Assembly: GCF_019417665.1 (NCBI RefSeq)
Contig: NZ_DXUU01000022.1
Span: 1-40,232 of the forward strand
Source: Ruminococcus sp.
Lineage (GTDB): Bacteria > Bacillota > Clostridia > Oscillospirales > Ruminococcaceae
Direction: 5' to 3'
Length of the DNA stretch: 40,232 nucleotides
In this document: positions 24,084 through 32,490 of the stretch, piece after piece
Layout: each line of letters opens with the position of its first letter
Position numbering within the stretch: the first letter of the stretch is position 1
Program-made: the position numbers and the translations under genes
The notes under the pieces: model-generated
Told to the model about the DNA's origin: nothing
The model's database searches: none
Seen by the model: only the letters and a program-made list of their open reading frames with translations

Positions 24084-25016
24084 TTACTGACATACTGCAT
24101 TCTGCCGCAGCCATGCCCGACATTCTGCCTGATCTCGTGCGATCTGCTGATACAATGCCTCCACATCCGGGAACTTCCGCTCCGGACGCAGAAAATGCAG
24201 CAATTCCACGGTACAGGGCTGTTCATACAGATCACCGGAAAAATCCAGCAGAAATGTCTCCGCCGCTGGAATCTGTCCCTCACTCACAGTAGGCTTTACG
24301 CCGATATCCGTCACAGAATCGAACACCCCCTGCGGTGTCTTTGTCCGGGAAACATATACCCCATATCTAGGAACGACCTGTCTGTCTGCAAAAGGCATAT
24401 TAATCGTAGGGACATCCCTTGTCCTGCCCAGGGCAGCACCGTGAATCACCCTGCCGCTGATATGATAAGGCGCACCCAATAGTCTCGCCGCACGTTCCGG
24501 CTCACCGTGTTTCACTGCTTCCCGGATGGCAGTAGAAGAAACCTTTTCGCCATCACAGTGCACCGACTCTACCTGATGTACTGAAAATCCCATTTGTTTG
24601 CCGAATGCATCTAATGCAGCAATATCCCACGCTGCCTTTGCGCCAAAACGAAAATCTCCGCCGCAAAAAACTTCTCTGGCATGGAACAATTCCACAAGTA
24701 CTTTCCGGCAGAAAGCTTCACCATCCAGAGCACACAATTCCGAAAACGTTGGACAGTATACTCCTTCCACGCCGCAGTCTGCCATAAGCGCATACTTTTG
24801 AGCATCTGTATATAGATAGTTCAGAGAAGCCCCCTGCTTCACCGGCACAGAATTTGCCGCAAAGGTAAATGCACAAGGCATCAGCTGTTTTTCTTTGGCA
24901 CATTCCACAGCAGCATACAGCACAGCACGATGTCCCAGATGCACGCCGTCAAAAAAGCCAAGTGCCACAGCACTTTCCTGCAAAAGAGGCGTATCCGTGT
25001 GTTTTAGCAGCTCCAC
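24084..25016 (-). CDS. ribF: bifunctional riboflavin kinase / FAD synthetase
   Basis: 310 residues. Makes FMN and then FAD from riboflavin. The N-terminal adenylyltransferase domain has GFFDGVHLGHRAVL (about 20-33) and the STAIREAV segment; the C-terminal kinase domain has GRVIHGAALGRTRDVPTINM (motif only), with the PTIN metal-binding stretch, and the EFLLDFSGDLYE-type strand read here as ETFLLDF. Start is GTG at 25016 with AAAGGCGG upstream. It is the last gene of the rimP operon, 16 bases after truB. No clear terminator lies directly behind it; the hairpin element at 23805-24022 may end the transcript. Confidence 0.96.
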   Translation of the reverse strand: MELLKHTDTPLLQESAVALGFFDGVHLGHRAVLYAAVECAKEKQLMPCAFTFAANSVPVKQGASLNYLYTDAQKYALMADCGVEGVYCPTFSELCALDGEAFCRKVLVELFHAREVFCGGDFRFGAKAAWDIAALDAFGKQMGFSVHQVESVHCDGEKVSSTAIREAVKHGEPERAARLLGAPYHISGRVIHGAALGRTRDVPTINMPFADRQVVPRYGVYVSRTKTPQGVFDSVTDIGVKPTVSEGQIPAAETFLLDFSGDLYEQPCTVELLHFLRPERKFPDVEALYQQIARDQAECRAWLRQNAVCQ

Positions 25017-25032
25017 GTATCACGCCGCCTTT

Positions 25033-25944
25033 CTAGTTGAAATTCTTTCCCACTCGCAGCACACTGTTCTCCGGTTCTGCCAGTGCTGTTCCCAGAAACA
25101 CCTGTTTTGCATCATAAACACGGTACTCCGTCTGAGAATCCTGATATTCCGGGATCTGTTCCAGATCCAGCTTGACGCCGTTTCCATAGAGCACCGACTG
25201 TTTTTCCGTCAGATGCAGTGCCGGCAGTGCGGCAAAAAGTCTGTCTGTGGGAATCAGATGAGAAGCCAGACTGCCTTCCCGGCAAAATCTCTTGACATCC
25301 TCAAAGGTATAGCATTGTTCCAAAGAAAATCCGCTTGCCTGAGTACGGCAGAGTGCTGTCATGACAGCACCGCCGCCCAGTGCCTTTCCGATATCGGAGA
25401 GCAGTGTGCGGATATAGGTACCCTTTCCGCAGGACACTAACAGTTCTGCCGTCTGCGCATCTTCGTTCCATGTCTCCAGTGTTAGTGTGTGAATCTGTAC
25501 TTTCCGTGCAGGACGATCCACAACAACACCCTTACGTGCCAACTCATACAGCCGCTTTCCGTCCACGGATACGGCAGAATACATGGGCGGCACCTGCCAG
25601 ATCTCGCCCCGAAACTGAGACAGCACCGATTCCAGCGCTTCTTTTGTCACGTGCATTTCGGGATATACCGCCGTCCGCACGCCCCAGACATCCTCTGTAT
25701 CTGTCTCCCAACCGAACTGTACTGAAGCCCGATAGGTCTTGTCCTGATCCGGCAGAATATCACACGCCCGTGTGGCACGTCCCACCAGCACCGACAGAAC
25801 ACCGGTCGCCATAGGATCCAGAGTACCAGTATGCCCAAGCCGCCGCATACGCAGGATGCCCCGAAGTTTTCCGATCACATCAAACGAAGTAAATTCGGCA
25901 GGCTTGTTCATGCAAAGCACGCCCTGTATTGTTTCCTGACTCAT
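25033..25944 (-). CDS. truB: tRNA pseudouridine-55 synthase
   Basis: 303 residues. Converts U55 of tRNA to pseudouridine in the T loop. The catalytic motif GHTGTLDPMATGVL has Asp43; KTYRASVQFGWETDTED and YSAVSVDGKRLYELAR are the other family blocks, and the C-terminal PUA-like part is present. The start codon at 25944 overlaps the nrnA stop as ATGA, so translation is coupled; an ATG at 25956 is possible but lies directly against the purine stretch GGAAGG. Confidence 0.96.
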   Translation of the reverse strand: MSQETIQGVLCMNKPAEFTSFDVIGKLRGILRMRRLGHTGTLDPMATGVLSVLVGRATRACDILPDQDKTYRASVQFGWETDTEDVWGVRTAVYPEMHVTKEALESVLSQFRGEIWQVPPMYSAVSVDGKRLYELARKGVVVDRPARKVQIHTLTLETWNEDAQTAELLVSCGKGTYIRTLLSDIGKALGGGAVMTALCRTQASGFSLEQCYTFEDVKRFCREGSLASHLIPTDRLFAALPALHLTEKQSVLYGNGVKLDLEQIPEYQDSQTEYRVYDAKQVFLGTALAEPENSVLRVGKNFN

Positions 25945-26909
25945 TGAACGTTCCATCCTTCCGAAACCGCCCGAAGCAGCTTTTCCCGTGCCTCATCCGC
26001 TGTACCGCATACCAGACAGCCAGCAGCCTTTACATGACCGCCGCCGCCCAACCGCTGGCAGATGGCAGAAACATTCACCTGATCTGCCGAGCGCATAGAG
26101 ATCCGGAATTTTCCCGGTTCCTTTTCTTTCATAGTGATGCCCACCTGAGCGCCCTCCACCTGGAGTGGAAATCCCGCAATACCGTCCAGCTCTGCATCAT
26201 CCACCTGGAATTTCTGTAAAAATTCCTGCGTAATGCAAATAAGAACACATTTTCCGTCCATATACCGTTCCAGCTGGTCAATGAGCAGCTGCTCCAGCCG
26301 AAGTCTGCCAAAGCTTTTCACAGCAAACATCTGCCGATTGATCTTTGCATAGGGCACATCCGGGCGCATTTCCATCAAATCTGCTACAGCACGATGGGTA
26401 CGAGGTCCTGCGTTGTCATACTGGAAACAACCAGTATCTGTTGCCATACCCGTATACAGGCAAAGTGCCATAGTTTTCGTCATGGCCACCGGAAGGATAC
26501 GATAGAGGGAATAAAGAATCTCGCAAGTTGCCGCTGCCTTGCCATCCAAATAGCGAGCGCTGGCAAAAGGCACGTTGGAAATGTGATGATCAATGCACAA
26601 GTCCACAGAATCACCATATTTCTCCTTCACTTCACCGCCCAGCAGCTTCGGATCAGCCACATCTACTGCGATCACGCAGCCCGGCTGAAACGTCTCCTGC
26701 TTCTGATTCTCTGGCAGCATGAAGTGATAACGTTCTGGAATAGGGTCATCGCAGAGCACCACTGCACGCTTCTGCATCTGATGCAGCATTTCTGCCAGGG
26801 CATACCCTGCGCCGATGCAGTCTCCGTCCGGACTTCTGTGAATGAGAATATATGCGTCTTTACAGTTTTTCAGCCATTTGGCTGTCTGCGCCAAAGTCAG
26901 TTGCTGCAC
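25941..26909 (-). CDS. nrnA: DHH/DHHA1 phosphoesterase, NrnA-type oligoribonuclease / pAp phosphatase
   Basis: 322 residues. NrnA enzymes degrade 2-5 nt RNA (nanoRNA) and dephosphorylate pAp. Motifs in order: SPDGDCIGAG (27-35), DVAD (83-86), DHH (107-109), ATDTG (156-160), and the DHHA1 substrate loop GGGGH at about 293-297. Start is a GTG at 26909 with AAAAGGAG about 10 bases before it. It lies between rbfA (6-base gap) and truB (4-base overlap), the usual order in Firmicutes. Confidence 0.94.
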   Translation of the reverse strand: MQQLTLAQTAKWLKNCKDAYILIHRSPDGDCIGAGYALAEMLHQMQKRAVVLCDDPIPERYHFMLPENQKQETFQPGCVIAVDVADPKLLGGEVKEKYGDSVDLCIDHHISNVPFASARYLDGKAAATCEILYSLYRILPVAMTKTMALCLYTGMATDTGCFQYDNAGPRTHRAVADLMEMRPDVPYAKINRQMFAVKSFGRLRLEQLLIDQLERYMDGKCVLICITQEFLQKFQVDDAELDGIAGFPLQVEGAQVGITMKEKEPGKFRISMRSADQVNVSAICQRLGGGGHVKAAGCLVCGTADEAREKLLRAVSEGWNVQ

Positions 26910-26915
26910 AAGCTA

Positions 26916-27284
26916 TCACTCCTTTTCCTGAGGTTCTTCCACCGGCGGTTGGATCTCATGCAGCATCCGATTGATCTCCGCACTATGGGCAATAGAATCA
27001 TCTGCCACAAAATGCAGTGTCGGACACTTTCGGATCTTCAGCCGATGGAACAACTCCCGACGGATAAAGCCAGAAGCACTGTCCAGCCCCAGACAGGACC
27101 GCTTCGCTGCATCCCGTCCCGACAGACTGGAGACAAAGATCTTACAGTCAGAGAGATCCCGTGACAGCTCTGCACGCACCACGGTCAGCATCGGGTCGAT
27201 CCGGGGGTCTTTCAGCTCACGCAGAATGGCAGTCATTTCACGCAGGATATCCTCTTCTGTCCGGTTTGTCTTAAAATTCGCCAT
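26916..27284 (-). CDS. rbfA: ribosome-binding factor A
   Basis: 122 residues. Assists late maturation of the 30S subunit. The KH-like fold pattern is clear: REMTAILRELKDPRI, LTVVRAELSRDLSDCKIFVS (family block), RRELFHRLKIRKCPTLHFVADDS, then SAEINRML. Start with AGGAGG 8 bases upstream. It follows infB after 102 bases that hold a small hairpin. Confidence 0.96.
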   Translation of the reverse strand: MANFKTNRTEEDILREMTAILRELKDPRIDPMLTVVRAELSRDLSDCKIFVSSLSGRDAAKRSCLGLDSASGFIRRELFHRLKIRKCPTLHFVADDSIAHSAEINRMLHEIQPPVEEPQEKE

Positions 27285-27306
27285 GCTTCACGGCCTCCTT
27301 TTCTTA

Positions 27307-27329
27307 GTTCACAATATGGCTTTGTGAAC
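27307..27329 (-). promoter_or_regulatory. hairpin between infB and rbfA
   Basis: GTTCACAA (27307-27314) pairs with TTGTGAAC (27322-27329), loop 7. On the minus strand it is not followed by a T run, so it is probably an RNA-processing or stability element inside the operon and not a terminator. Confidence 0.4.
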
Positions 27330-27386
27330 CAACACCATATCAATACAATTACGCATTCATCATATATTATTTGTGCGGTGCTGCCT

Positions 27387-29936
27387 TTAGTCTCTGTATT
27401 CTTCCATAATAAATGCTTCGAAAATGTCGCCTTCCTTGAAATCCCGGAATTTTTCGAGAGTAATACCACACTCGTAGCTCTCGCCGACTTCCTTCACGTC
27501 ATCCTTAAAACGTTTCAGACTGGACATCTTATCCTCTGCAATAACGATACCGTCACGAACGACACGGATCTCGCACTGTCTGGTAACCTTGCCGTTCAGA
27601 ACATAAGCGCCGGCAACTGCACCGACATTGGAGATTTTGTAGACCTGGCGCACTTCAATACGTCCCATAACAACCTCACGGTATTTCGGTGCCAGCATAC
27701 CCTTCATGGCTGTTTCAATCTCTTCAATCGCATCGTAAATAACACGGTAGGTACGAATATCCACCTTGTCACGAGCGGCAATTTCCTCTGCGGTCTGATC
27801 CGGGCGCACATTAAAGCCGATGATAATGGCATTGGAGGCGCTTGCCAGCATGACGTCGCTCTCCTTGATGCCGCCAACACCGCCATGGATCACACGGACA
27901 CGAACTTCCTCGTTGGACAGCTTTTCCAGAGACTGGGTAACTGCTTCTACAGAACCCTGTACGTCTGCCTTAACAATGAGAGACAGTTCCTTCATTTCGC
28001 CCTGTTCGATCTGACTGAACAGATTGTCAAGGGTTACCTTCTGATACTCGTTGAACTTTGCCTGCTTTGCCTCATGCTTCCGCTGCTCTACCAGTTCTCT
28101 TGCCAGACGTTCATCTTCTACAGCGTTAAATATATCGCCTGCTTCCGGCACTTCTGCCAGACCGGTGATCTCTACGGGAACAGACGGACCAGCTGTCTCT
28201 ACAGGAAGACCCTTATCGTTGGACATAACACGAACACGGCCTACAGCAGTACCTGCAATAATGACATCGCCAGTATGCAGCGTACCATTCTGTACCAGCA
28301 ATGTTGCGATCGGGCCACGGCCTTTATCCAGACGTGCTTCCACAACAGTACCCTTTGCACGGCGGTCGGGATTTGCTTTCAATTCGCTCGTCTCTGCTAC
28401 CAAAAGAATGTTTTCCAGCAGTTCGTCAATGCCCTCGCCGGTCTTTGCCGATACGGGCACACAAATAATGTCGCCGCCCCATTCTTCACAAACCATGCCA
28501 TACTTGGTCAGTTCTTCCTTGACACGCTCCGGATTTGCACCTTCCTTATCCATCTTATTGATGGCCACAATGACAGAAACGCCTGCCGCCTTGGCATGGT
28601 TGATGGACTCAACGGTCTGGGGCATAATGCCATCGTCTGCGGCAACGACCAGGATAGCAATATCTGTGATATTGGCACCGCGGGCACGCATTGCAGTGAA
28701 CGCCTCATGTCCCGGTGTATCCAGGAAGGTAATATCCTTGCCCTCATACTGCACCTGATATGCACCAATATGCTGCGTAATACCGCCGGCTTCTCCTGCG
28801 GTAACATGTGCATTCCGAATCCGGTCGAGAATAGAAGTCTTACCATGGTCAACGTGACCCATGACAACAACAACCGGGCAGCGCTCCTGGGTATCCTCTG
28901 CACCATCGTCCTCGTCAATGAGACGTTCCTCAATGGTCACAATGACCTCATGCTCAACCTTTGCGCCCAGCTCTTCTGCCACCAGAGAAGCAGTATCGAA
29001 ATCGATCTCCTCATTGATAGTCGCCATAACGCCCAGCATCATCAGCTTCTTGATCACTTCTGTTGCAGTCACTTTCAGACGAGTCGCCAGCTCACCCACG
29101 GCGATCACATCTGGAATGCGTACACGCAGCTGCTGCTTTCGGGCACGCTCCAGCTCCAGACGACGAAGTTTATCCTGTTCTGTCTCTCGCTTGTTGGAAT
29201 ATTTCTGCTTGTTGCGCTGTGCGGACTTCTGATTGATCTTCTGTTTCTTGGTGGAGTATTTGTCATTGCTGTACTTTCCGGCAGGAGCGATCTGCTCATA
29301 CCGCTGGTTGTACTTATCCAGATCCACATAAGAGCCTCTGGTATCTACCGTGCGGCGCTTTTCTGTGGTGATGCTGTCCGCAGATGCCATCTCGACTTCC
29401 ACATGGAGACGTTCACCGTGCTTCTGTGCTTTTGCAGCCTGCTTAGGCTGCTTCCGGGACTGTTCTTTCTTGGATGCAGCTGCCGGCTGAGGTTTCTTTT
29501 CCGCAGGCTTTTCCTGCTTCTTCTCCTGCTGCGGCTTCTGCTGCTGTACTTTCTTTTCCACAGCTGCTTCTGCCTGGGGTTTCTTTGCCCTTTGGGGTGC
29601 AGCCTGTTTCTTTTCTGCTGACTTTTTCTCTGCCGGCTTCTTTTCAGACGGTTTCTTTTCCGCTGTCTTTTTCTCCGCCGGCTTCTTTTCTACTGGCTTT
29701 TTCTCTGCCGGCTTCGGTCTCGGCATATCCTTCGATGCAAAATAAGCGTCAAAGTTCTCTACCTGTGACTTCTGAGAATAATATTCCAATGCAAGATTGA
29801 TCTCCTCCGGAGTCAGACCGGTCACACCCTTTTTCTTGACGCCGTCCGCATCCCGTTCCTGATAAAATGCGATCAGTTCCTGGGTCGGGATCTGCAGATC
29901 CCGTGCAACATCGCTCAGCTTTACTTTCTTCGTCAT
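27387..29936 (-). CDS. infB: translation initiation factor IF-2
   Basis: 849 residues. Brings initiator tRNA to the 30S subunit and hydrolyses GTP. N-terminal IF2-N motif (VKLSDVARDLQIPTQELIAFY region, 5-25), then about 150 residues of low complexity made of EKKPAEKK-type repeats (about 75-145) and Gln/Lys-rich stretches, a second IF2-N element near 275, and the G domain: GHVDHGKTS near 359, DTPGHEAF near 405, NKMD near 460. Domains II-IV follow and the protein ends in FEAFIMEEYRD. Start has GGAGGA 10 bases upstream. Confidence 0.98.
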   Translation of the reverse strand: MTKKVKLSDVARDLQIPTQELIAFYQERDADGVKKKGVTGLTPEEINLALEYYSQKSQVENFDAYFASKDMPRPKPAEKKPVEKKPAEKKTAEKKPSEKKPAEKKSAEKKQAAPQRAKKPQAEAAVEKKVQQQKPQQEKKQEKPAEKKPQPAAASKKEQSRKQPKQAAKAQKHGERLHVEVEMASADSITTEKRRTVDTRGSYVDLDKYNQRYEQIAPAGKYSNDKYSTKKQKINQKSAQRNKQKYSNKRETEQDKLRRLELERARKQQLRVRIPDVIAVGELATRLKVTATEVIKKLMMLGVMATINEEIDFDTASLVAEELGAKVEHEVIVTIEERLIDEDDGAEDTQERCPVVVVMGHVDHGKTSILDRIRNAHVTAGEAGGITQHIGAYQVQYEGKDITFLDTPGHEAFTAMRARGANITDIAILVVAADDGIMPQTVESINHAKAAGVSVIVAINKMDKEGANPERVKEELTKYGMVCEEWGGDIICVPVSAKTGEGIDELLENILLVAETSELKANPDRRAKGTVVEARLDKGRGPIATLLVQNGTLHTGDVIIAGTAVGRVRVMSNDKGLPVETAGPSVPVEITGLAEVPEAGDIFNAVEDERLARELVEQRKHEAKQAKFNEYQKVTLDNLFSQIEQGEMKELSLIVKADVQGSVEAVTQSLEKLSNEEVRVRVIHGGVGGIKESDVMLASASNAIIIGFNVRPDQTAEEIAARDKVDIRTYRVIYDAIEEIETAMKGMLAPKYREVVMGRIEVRQVYKISNVGAVAGAYVLNGKVTRQCEIRVVRDGIVIAEDKMSSLKRFKDDVKEVGESYECGITLEKFRDFKEGDIFEAFIMEEYRD

Positions 29937-30069
29937 AGGCGAAATCCTCCTCTTCCTACTGCGGATGCCTTGATGAAGCCACTCTCCACAACAGCACCCT
30001 TTTCACTGTGTACATAAGACAACTGGTCTAGCCATCTTATCGCCGCATATCCTGCGGTAATTCAAATAA

Positions 30070-30396
30070 TCATTCTATTCTCGTCTCGCCCTGTGCCACA
30101 ATTTCCTGCATTCTACGAAAAAATCCGTCATCACACACAGCGAGCACCCCGGAAGCACGGCCGATGATCTGTCCCATCTCCGCTTTTGAAAAGGGAAGTT
30201 CGATCAGCGGTACTTCCGCCTGGCTGCTGAAAAAAGCAGCCTCTTTCCGGGACTTTTCCGACGCATCCAATGCTGTGAGCACCCCGGCGGCAATGCCGTG
30301 ATACAGCGCATCCTTTGTCGGCTCCAGTCCCATTGCAAGCTTTCCTGCCTTACGGCAGATGGTCAGAAGACCCTGCCAGTTCTGCCTGTAACGCAT
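30070..30396 (-). CDS. ylxQ: L7Ae/L30e-family ribosomal protein, YlxQ-like
   Basis: 108 residues. RNA-binding protein of the L7Ae/L30e fold that is usually encoded between ylxR and infB in Firmicutes. Recognised by LLTICRKAGKLAMG near the N terminus and KAEMGQIIGRASGVLAVCDDGF in the second half. The ATG at 30396 has GAGGAG 7 bases upstream, which places the start inside ylxR (47-base overlap); overlapping starts are common here. A 133-base gap separates it from infB and contains a short CCGCA-ggata-TGCGG hairpin. Confidence 0.9.
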   Translation of the reverse strand: MRYRQNWQGLLTICRKAGKLAMGLEPTKDALYHGIAAGVLTALDASEKSRKEAAFFSSQAEVPLIELPFSKAEMGQIIGRASGVLAVCDDGFFRRMQEIVAQGETRIE

Positions 30397-30646
30397 GTTT
30401 CATCTCCTCGTATATTTCCTCGGACAAACGACAGCCAAAAGAACGCTCAAACCGGTGTCCTTTCTGGGCAGCCTGAAAGCAGTCCATATTCCTACATAAA
30501 TATGCACCCCGTCCAGACTTTTTTCCTGTAAAATCCAGATCAATGACGCCTTCCTTATCCTTCAGTACCCGGATCAGTTCTTTTTTCGGCTTCATTTCGC
30601 CGCAGCCCACGCAAAGGCGCATGGGAACTTTCTTACTCTTCAACAC
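30350..30646 (-). CDS. ylxR: YlxR/RnpM-family RNA-binding protein
   Basis: 99 residues. Family block MRLCVGCGEMKPKKELIRVL followed by GRGAYLCRNMDCF; four cysteines are conserved. Homologues have been reported to bind RNase P RNA (RnpM). The start is read as GTG at 30646 because GGAGG lies 6 bases before it; the ATG at 30622 has no site. The GTG start overlaps the end of nusA by 14 bases, so the two are probably coupled. Confidence 0.9.
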   Translation of the reverse strand: MLKSKKVPMRLCVGCGEMKPKKELIRVLKDKEGVIDLDFTGKKSGRGAYLCRNMDCFQAAQKGHRFERSFGCRLSEEIYEEMKHALQAELAGSSDHLP

Positions 30647-31748
30647 TGTTCGCCTCCGGTGCCTGGATTTCTTCAGCCGATCCCGGAGCCGTTTCTGCTG
30701 CCGAACGCAGCACGTCAAATTCCGGCTTGATGTCGATCTTATATCCCGTCAGCTTTGCTGCCAGTTTTGCGTTCTGTCCCTTATTACCAATGGCAAGAGA
30801 GAGCTGGTTGTTGGGTACCTTTACAGTACAAGTACGCTCTTCCTCGTCCAGAATGGTCACATCCAGAACCGTTGCCGGAGCCAGTGCCTTTGCGATAAAT
30901 TCCTCAGGTTTTTCGCTGTAGGGAATGATATCGATCTTTTCGCCGTTCAGTTCTTCCACAATGGCAGAAATACGGGAGCGCTTTGGACCGATGCAGGCAC
31001 CGATGGCGTCTACATTGGAATCCTTCGACCAGACGGCCACCTTTGTTCTGGAGCCTGCCTCACGGGAAATGGACTTGATCTCCACTGTACCGTCATAAAT
31101 CTCCGGGATCTCCAGTTCAAACAGCCGCTTTACCAATTCCTTGCGGACACGGGAAATCTTGATGATGGGTTTTTTCTGCTTATTGGCAATGGTAGTAATG
31201 TATACCTTTACCATCTGCCCCTCTTTGAGAACTTCCCCCGGTATCTGTTCGTTCCGGAACAGATACAGCTCGGTCTTATGATAGAGCATAGTCGCCGTAC
31301 CGCCTGGCTCTACCTGGGATACCTGACAAGTGATGCAGTCGTTCTCCAGATCCTGGAATTCACCGAGAATGCGTTCCCGGTTGATCTCACGAAGATCACC
31401 CTTGATGGACTGCTTTGCCGACTGTGCCGCTGCACGGCCGAACTTTGCGATATCCAGACGCTTTTCCACGGTACCGCCCACATAGGCATTGGGGTTCATA
31501 GTACGTGCTACATCAATATTGACTTCGTTTTCGTCGATGGGTTCATCGTCCACAACAGTCTGCATCAGGTACATTTCAAAGGTCTTGGTCGTCGGGTCGA
31601 TTTCCACACGAATATTTTCTTCGCTGTCGGGATATGCCTTACGTGCCGCCTTGAGCATGGCAGACTTTACTTTTTCTATCAACAGCTCCGTATCTACATT
31701 TGCTTCGCTTCCCAGGGAGGAAAGCGCTTCAAAAAAACTATTGTCCAT
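30633..31748 (-). CDS. nusA: transcription elongation/termination factor NusA
   Basis: 371 residues, the short Firmicutes form without C-terminal acidic repeats. N-terminal RNA-polymerase-binding domain (about 1-125), S1 domain (about 135-200), and two KH domains (about 200-345; GACIGPKRSRISAIVEELNGEKID and LAIGNKGQNAKLAAKLTGYKID are the recognisable blocks). It binds the polymerase and the RNA to control pausing and termination. Start 12 bases after GGAGG. A tail of about 25 acidic residues is unconserved. Confidence 0.97.
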   Translation of the reverse strand: MDNSFFEALSSLGSEANVDTELLIEKVKSAMLKAARKAYPDSEENIRVEIDPTTKTFEMYLMQTVVDDEPIDENEVNIDVARTMNPNAYVGGTVEKRLDIAKFGRAAAQSAKQSIKGDLREINRERILGEFQDLENDCITCQVSQVEPGGTATMLYHKTELYLFRNEQIPGEVLKEGQMVKVYITTIANKQKKPIIKISRVRKELVKRLFELEIPEIYDGTVEIKSISREAGSRTKVAVWSKDSNVDAIGACIGPKRSRISAIVEELNGEKIDIIPYSEKPEEFIAKALAPATVLDVTILDEEERTCTVKVPNNQLSLAIGNKGQNAKLAAKLTGYKIDIKPEFDVLRSAAETAPGSAEEIQAPEANSVEE

Positions 31749-31770
31749 GTTCTCTCTATGCCTCCATTGA

Positions 31771-32253
31771 TTAAAATTCTACAGCCACATACCGCCGTAC
31801 ATAGGACAGATCCGCCAGTGCCAGTGTCACCGGTTCTGCTGTATCCTCCGGCTGGAGGGTGATCTGCGCCGCATCATATGCCGTCAACACGCCGAGCCAT
31901 TCCCGTACGCCTTCCACCGGACGAATGGCACGGGCACGCACCTCCATGCCCAGGGTCGCTTCAAAATGCCAGGGCTGGTTCAGTTCCCGTTCCAGACCGG
32001 CAGAGCCAACCTCTAAAACATACGCCTGTGCAATAGGATCTGCCGCATCCACAGCAGCATTCACCGGACGTGTCATTTTTTCGCAGTCCTCAATGGTGAT
32101 CCCATCGGGATGGTCAATAAAGACCCGCAGGTACCAATAGGCACCTTCTTTTTCAAAGCTCACATCCCAGATGGAATACCCGAACTGATCTGCAATCGGC
32201 TTCACAAGGTCGTAGACCGTCCGTTCTGTGCCGCCGAATTTTTTCATTTTCAT
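31771..32253 (-). CDS. rimP: ribosome maturation factor RimP
   Basis: 160 residues. Needed for 30S assembly. Family blocks: YSIWDVSFEKEGAYWYLRVFID, ITIEDCEKMTRPVNAAVD, and VLEVGSAGLEREL. Start has AAAGGAG 7 bases upstream; a second in-frame ATG two codons later is less well spaced. First gene of the nine-gene operon, 22 bases before nusA. Confidence 0.96.
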   Translation of the reverse strand: MKMKKFGGTERTVYDLVKPIADQFGYSIWDVSFEKEGAYWYLRVFIDHPDGITIEDCEKMTRPVNAAVDAADPIAQAYVLEVGSAGLERELNQPWHFEATLGMEVRARAIRPVEGVREWLGVLTAYDAAQITLQPEDTAEPVTLALADLSYVRRYVAVEF

Positions 32254-32332
32254 GGCATCTGCTCCTTTTTTCAGCGTATTCTGCTGCGCTGAGAATCATT
32301 TCAAACCAGTGCAGCAGGTACTTATATAAACG

Positions 32333-32357
32333 AAAGACCGGTGGGATTCCGGTCTTT
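32333..32357 (-). promoter_or_regulatory. leader hairpin of the rimP-nusA-infB operon
   Basis: AAAGACCGG (32333-32341) pairs perfectly with CCGGTCTTT (32349-32357), loop 7. On the minus strand it is followed by CGTTTATATAAG, a poor U tract, so it looks like an attenuator-type or stability hairpin about 80 nt before rimP. NusA autoregulation through such a leader is possible but not shown. Confidence 0.5.
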
Positions 32358-32375
32358 GGCTGCATGATTATCTTT

Positions 32376-32404
32376 ATTATAACACTCCAAAAAGAAAAAA
32401 TCAA
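32376..32404 (-). promoter_or_regulatory. promoter of the rimP-to-ribF operon
   Basis: Minus strand TTGATT (32399-32404), 17-base spacer, TATAAT (32376-32381). It is the only good promoter seen for the nine genes to its left. Confidence 0.75.
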
Positions 32405-32490
32405 GGGCTTTGAAGAAAAAAGTACGTTTTTTTCCCAAAAAATTTACGGAATGGCACAGAAACAAGATATTCCGGGGTGCTTTATGCTGT

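Noticed and set aside
27324..29621. Open frame of 765 codons on the plus strand
   Set aside because: Antisense to infB; the long Leu/Phe tail is the complement of the Lys/Glu repeats.
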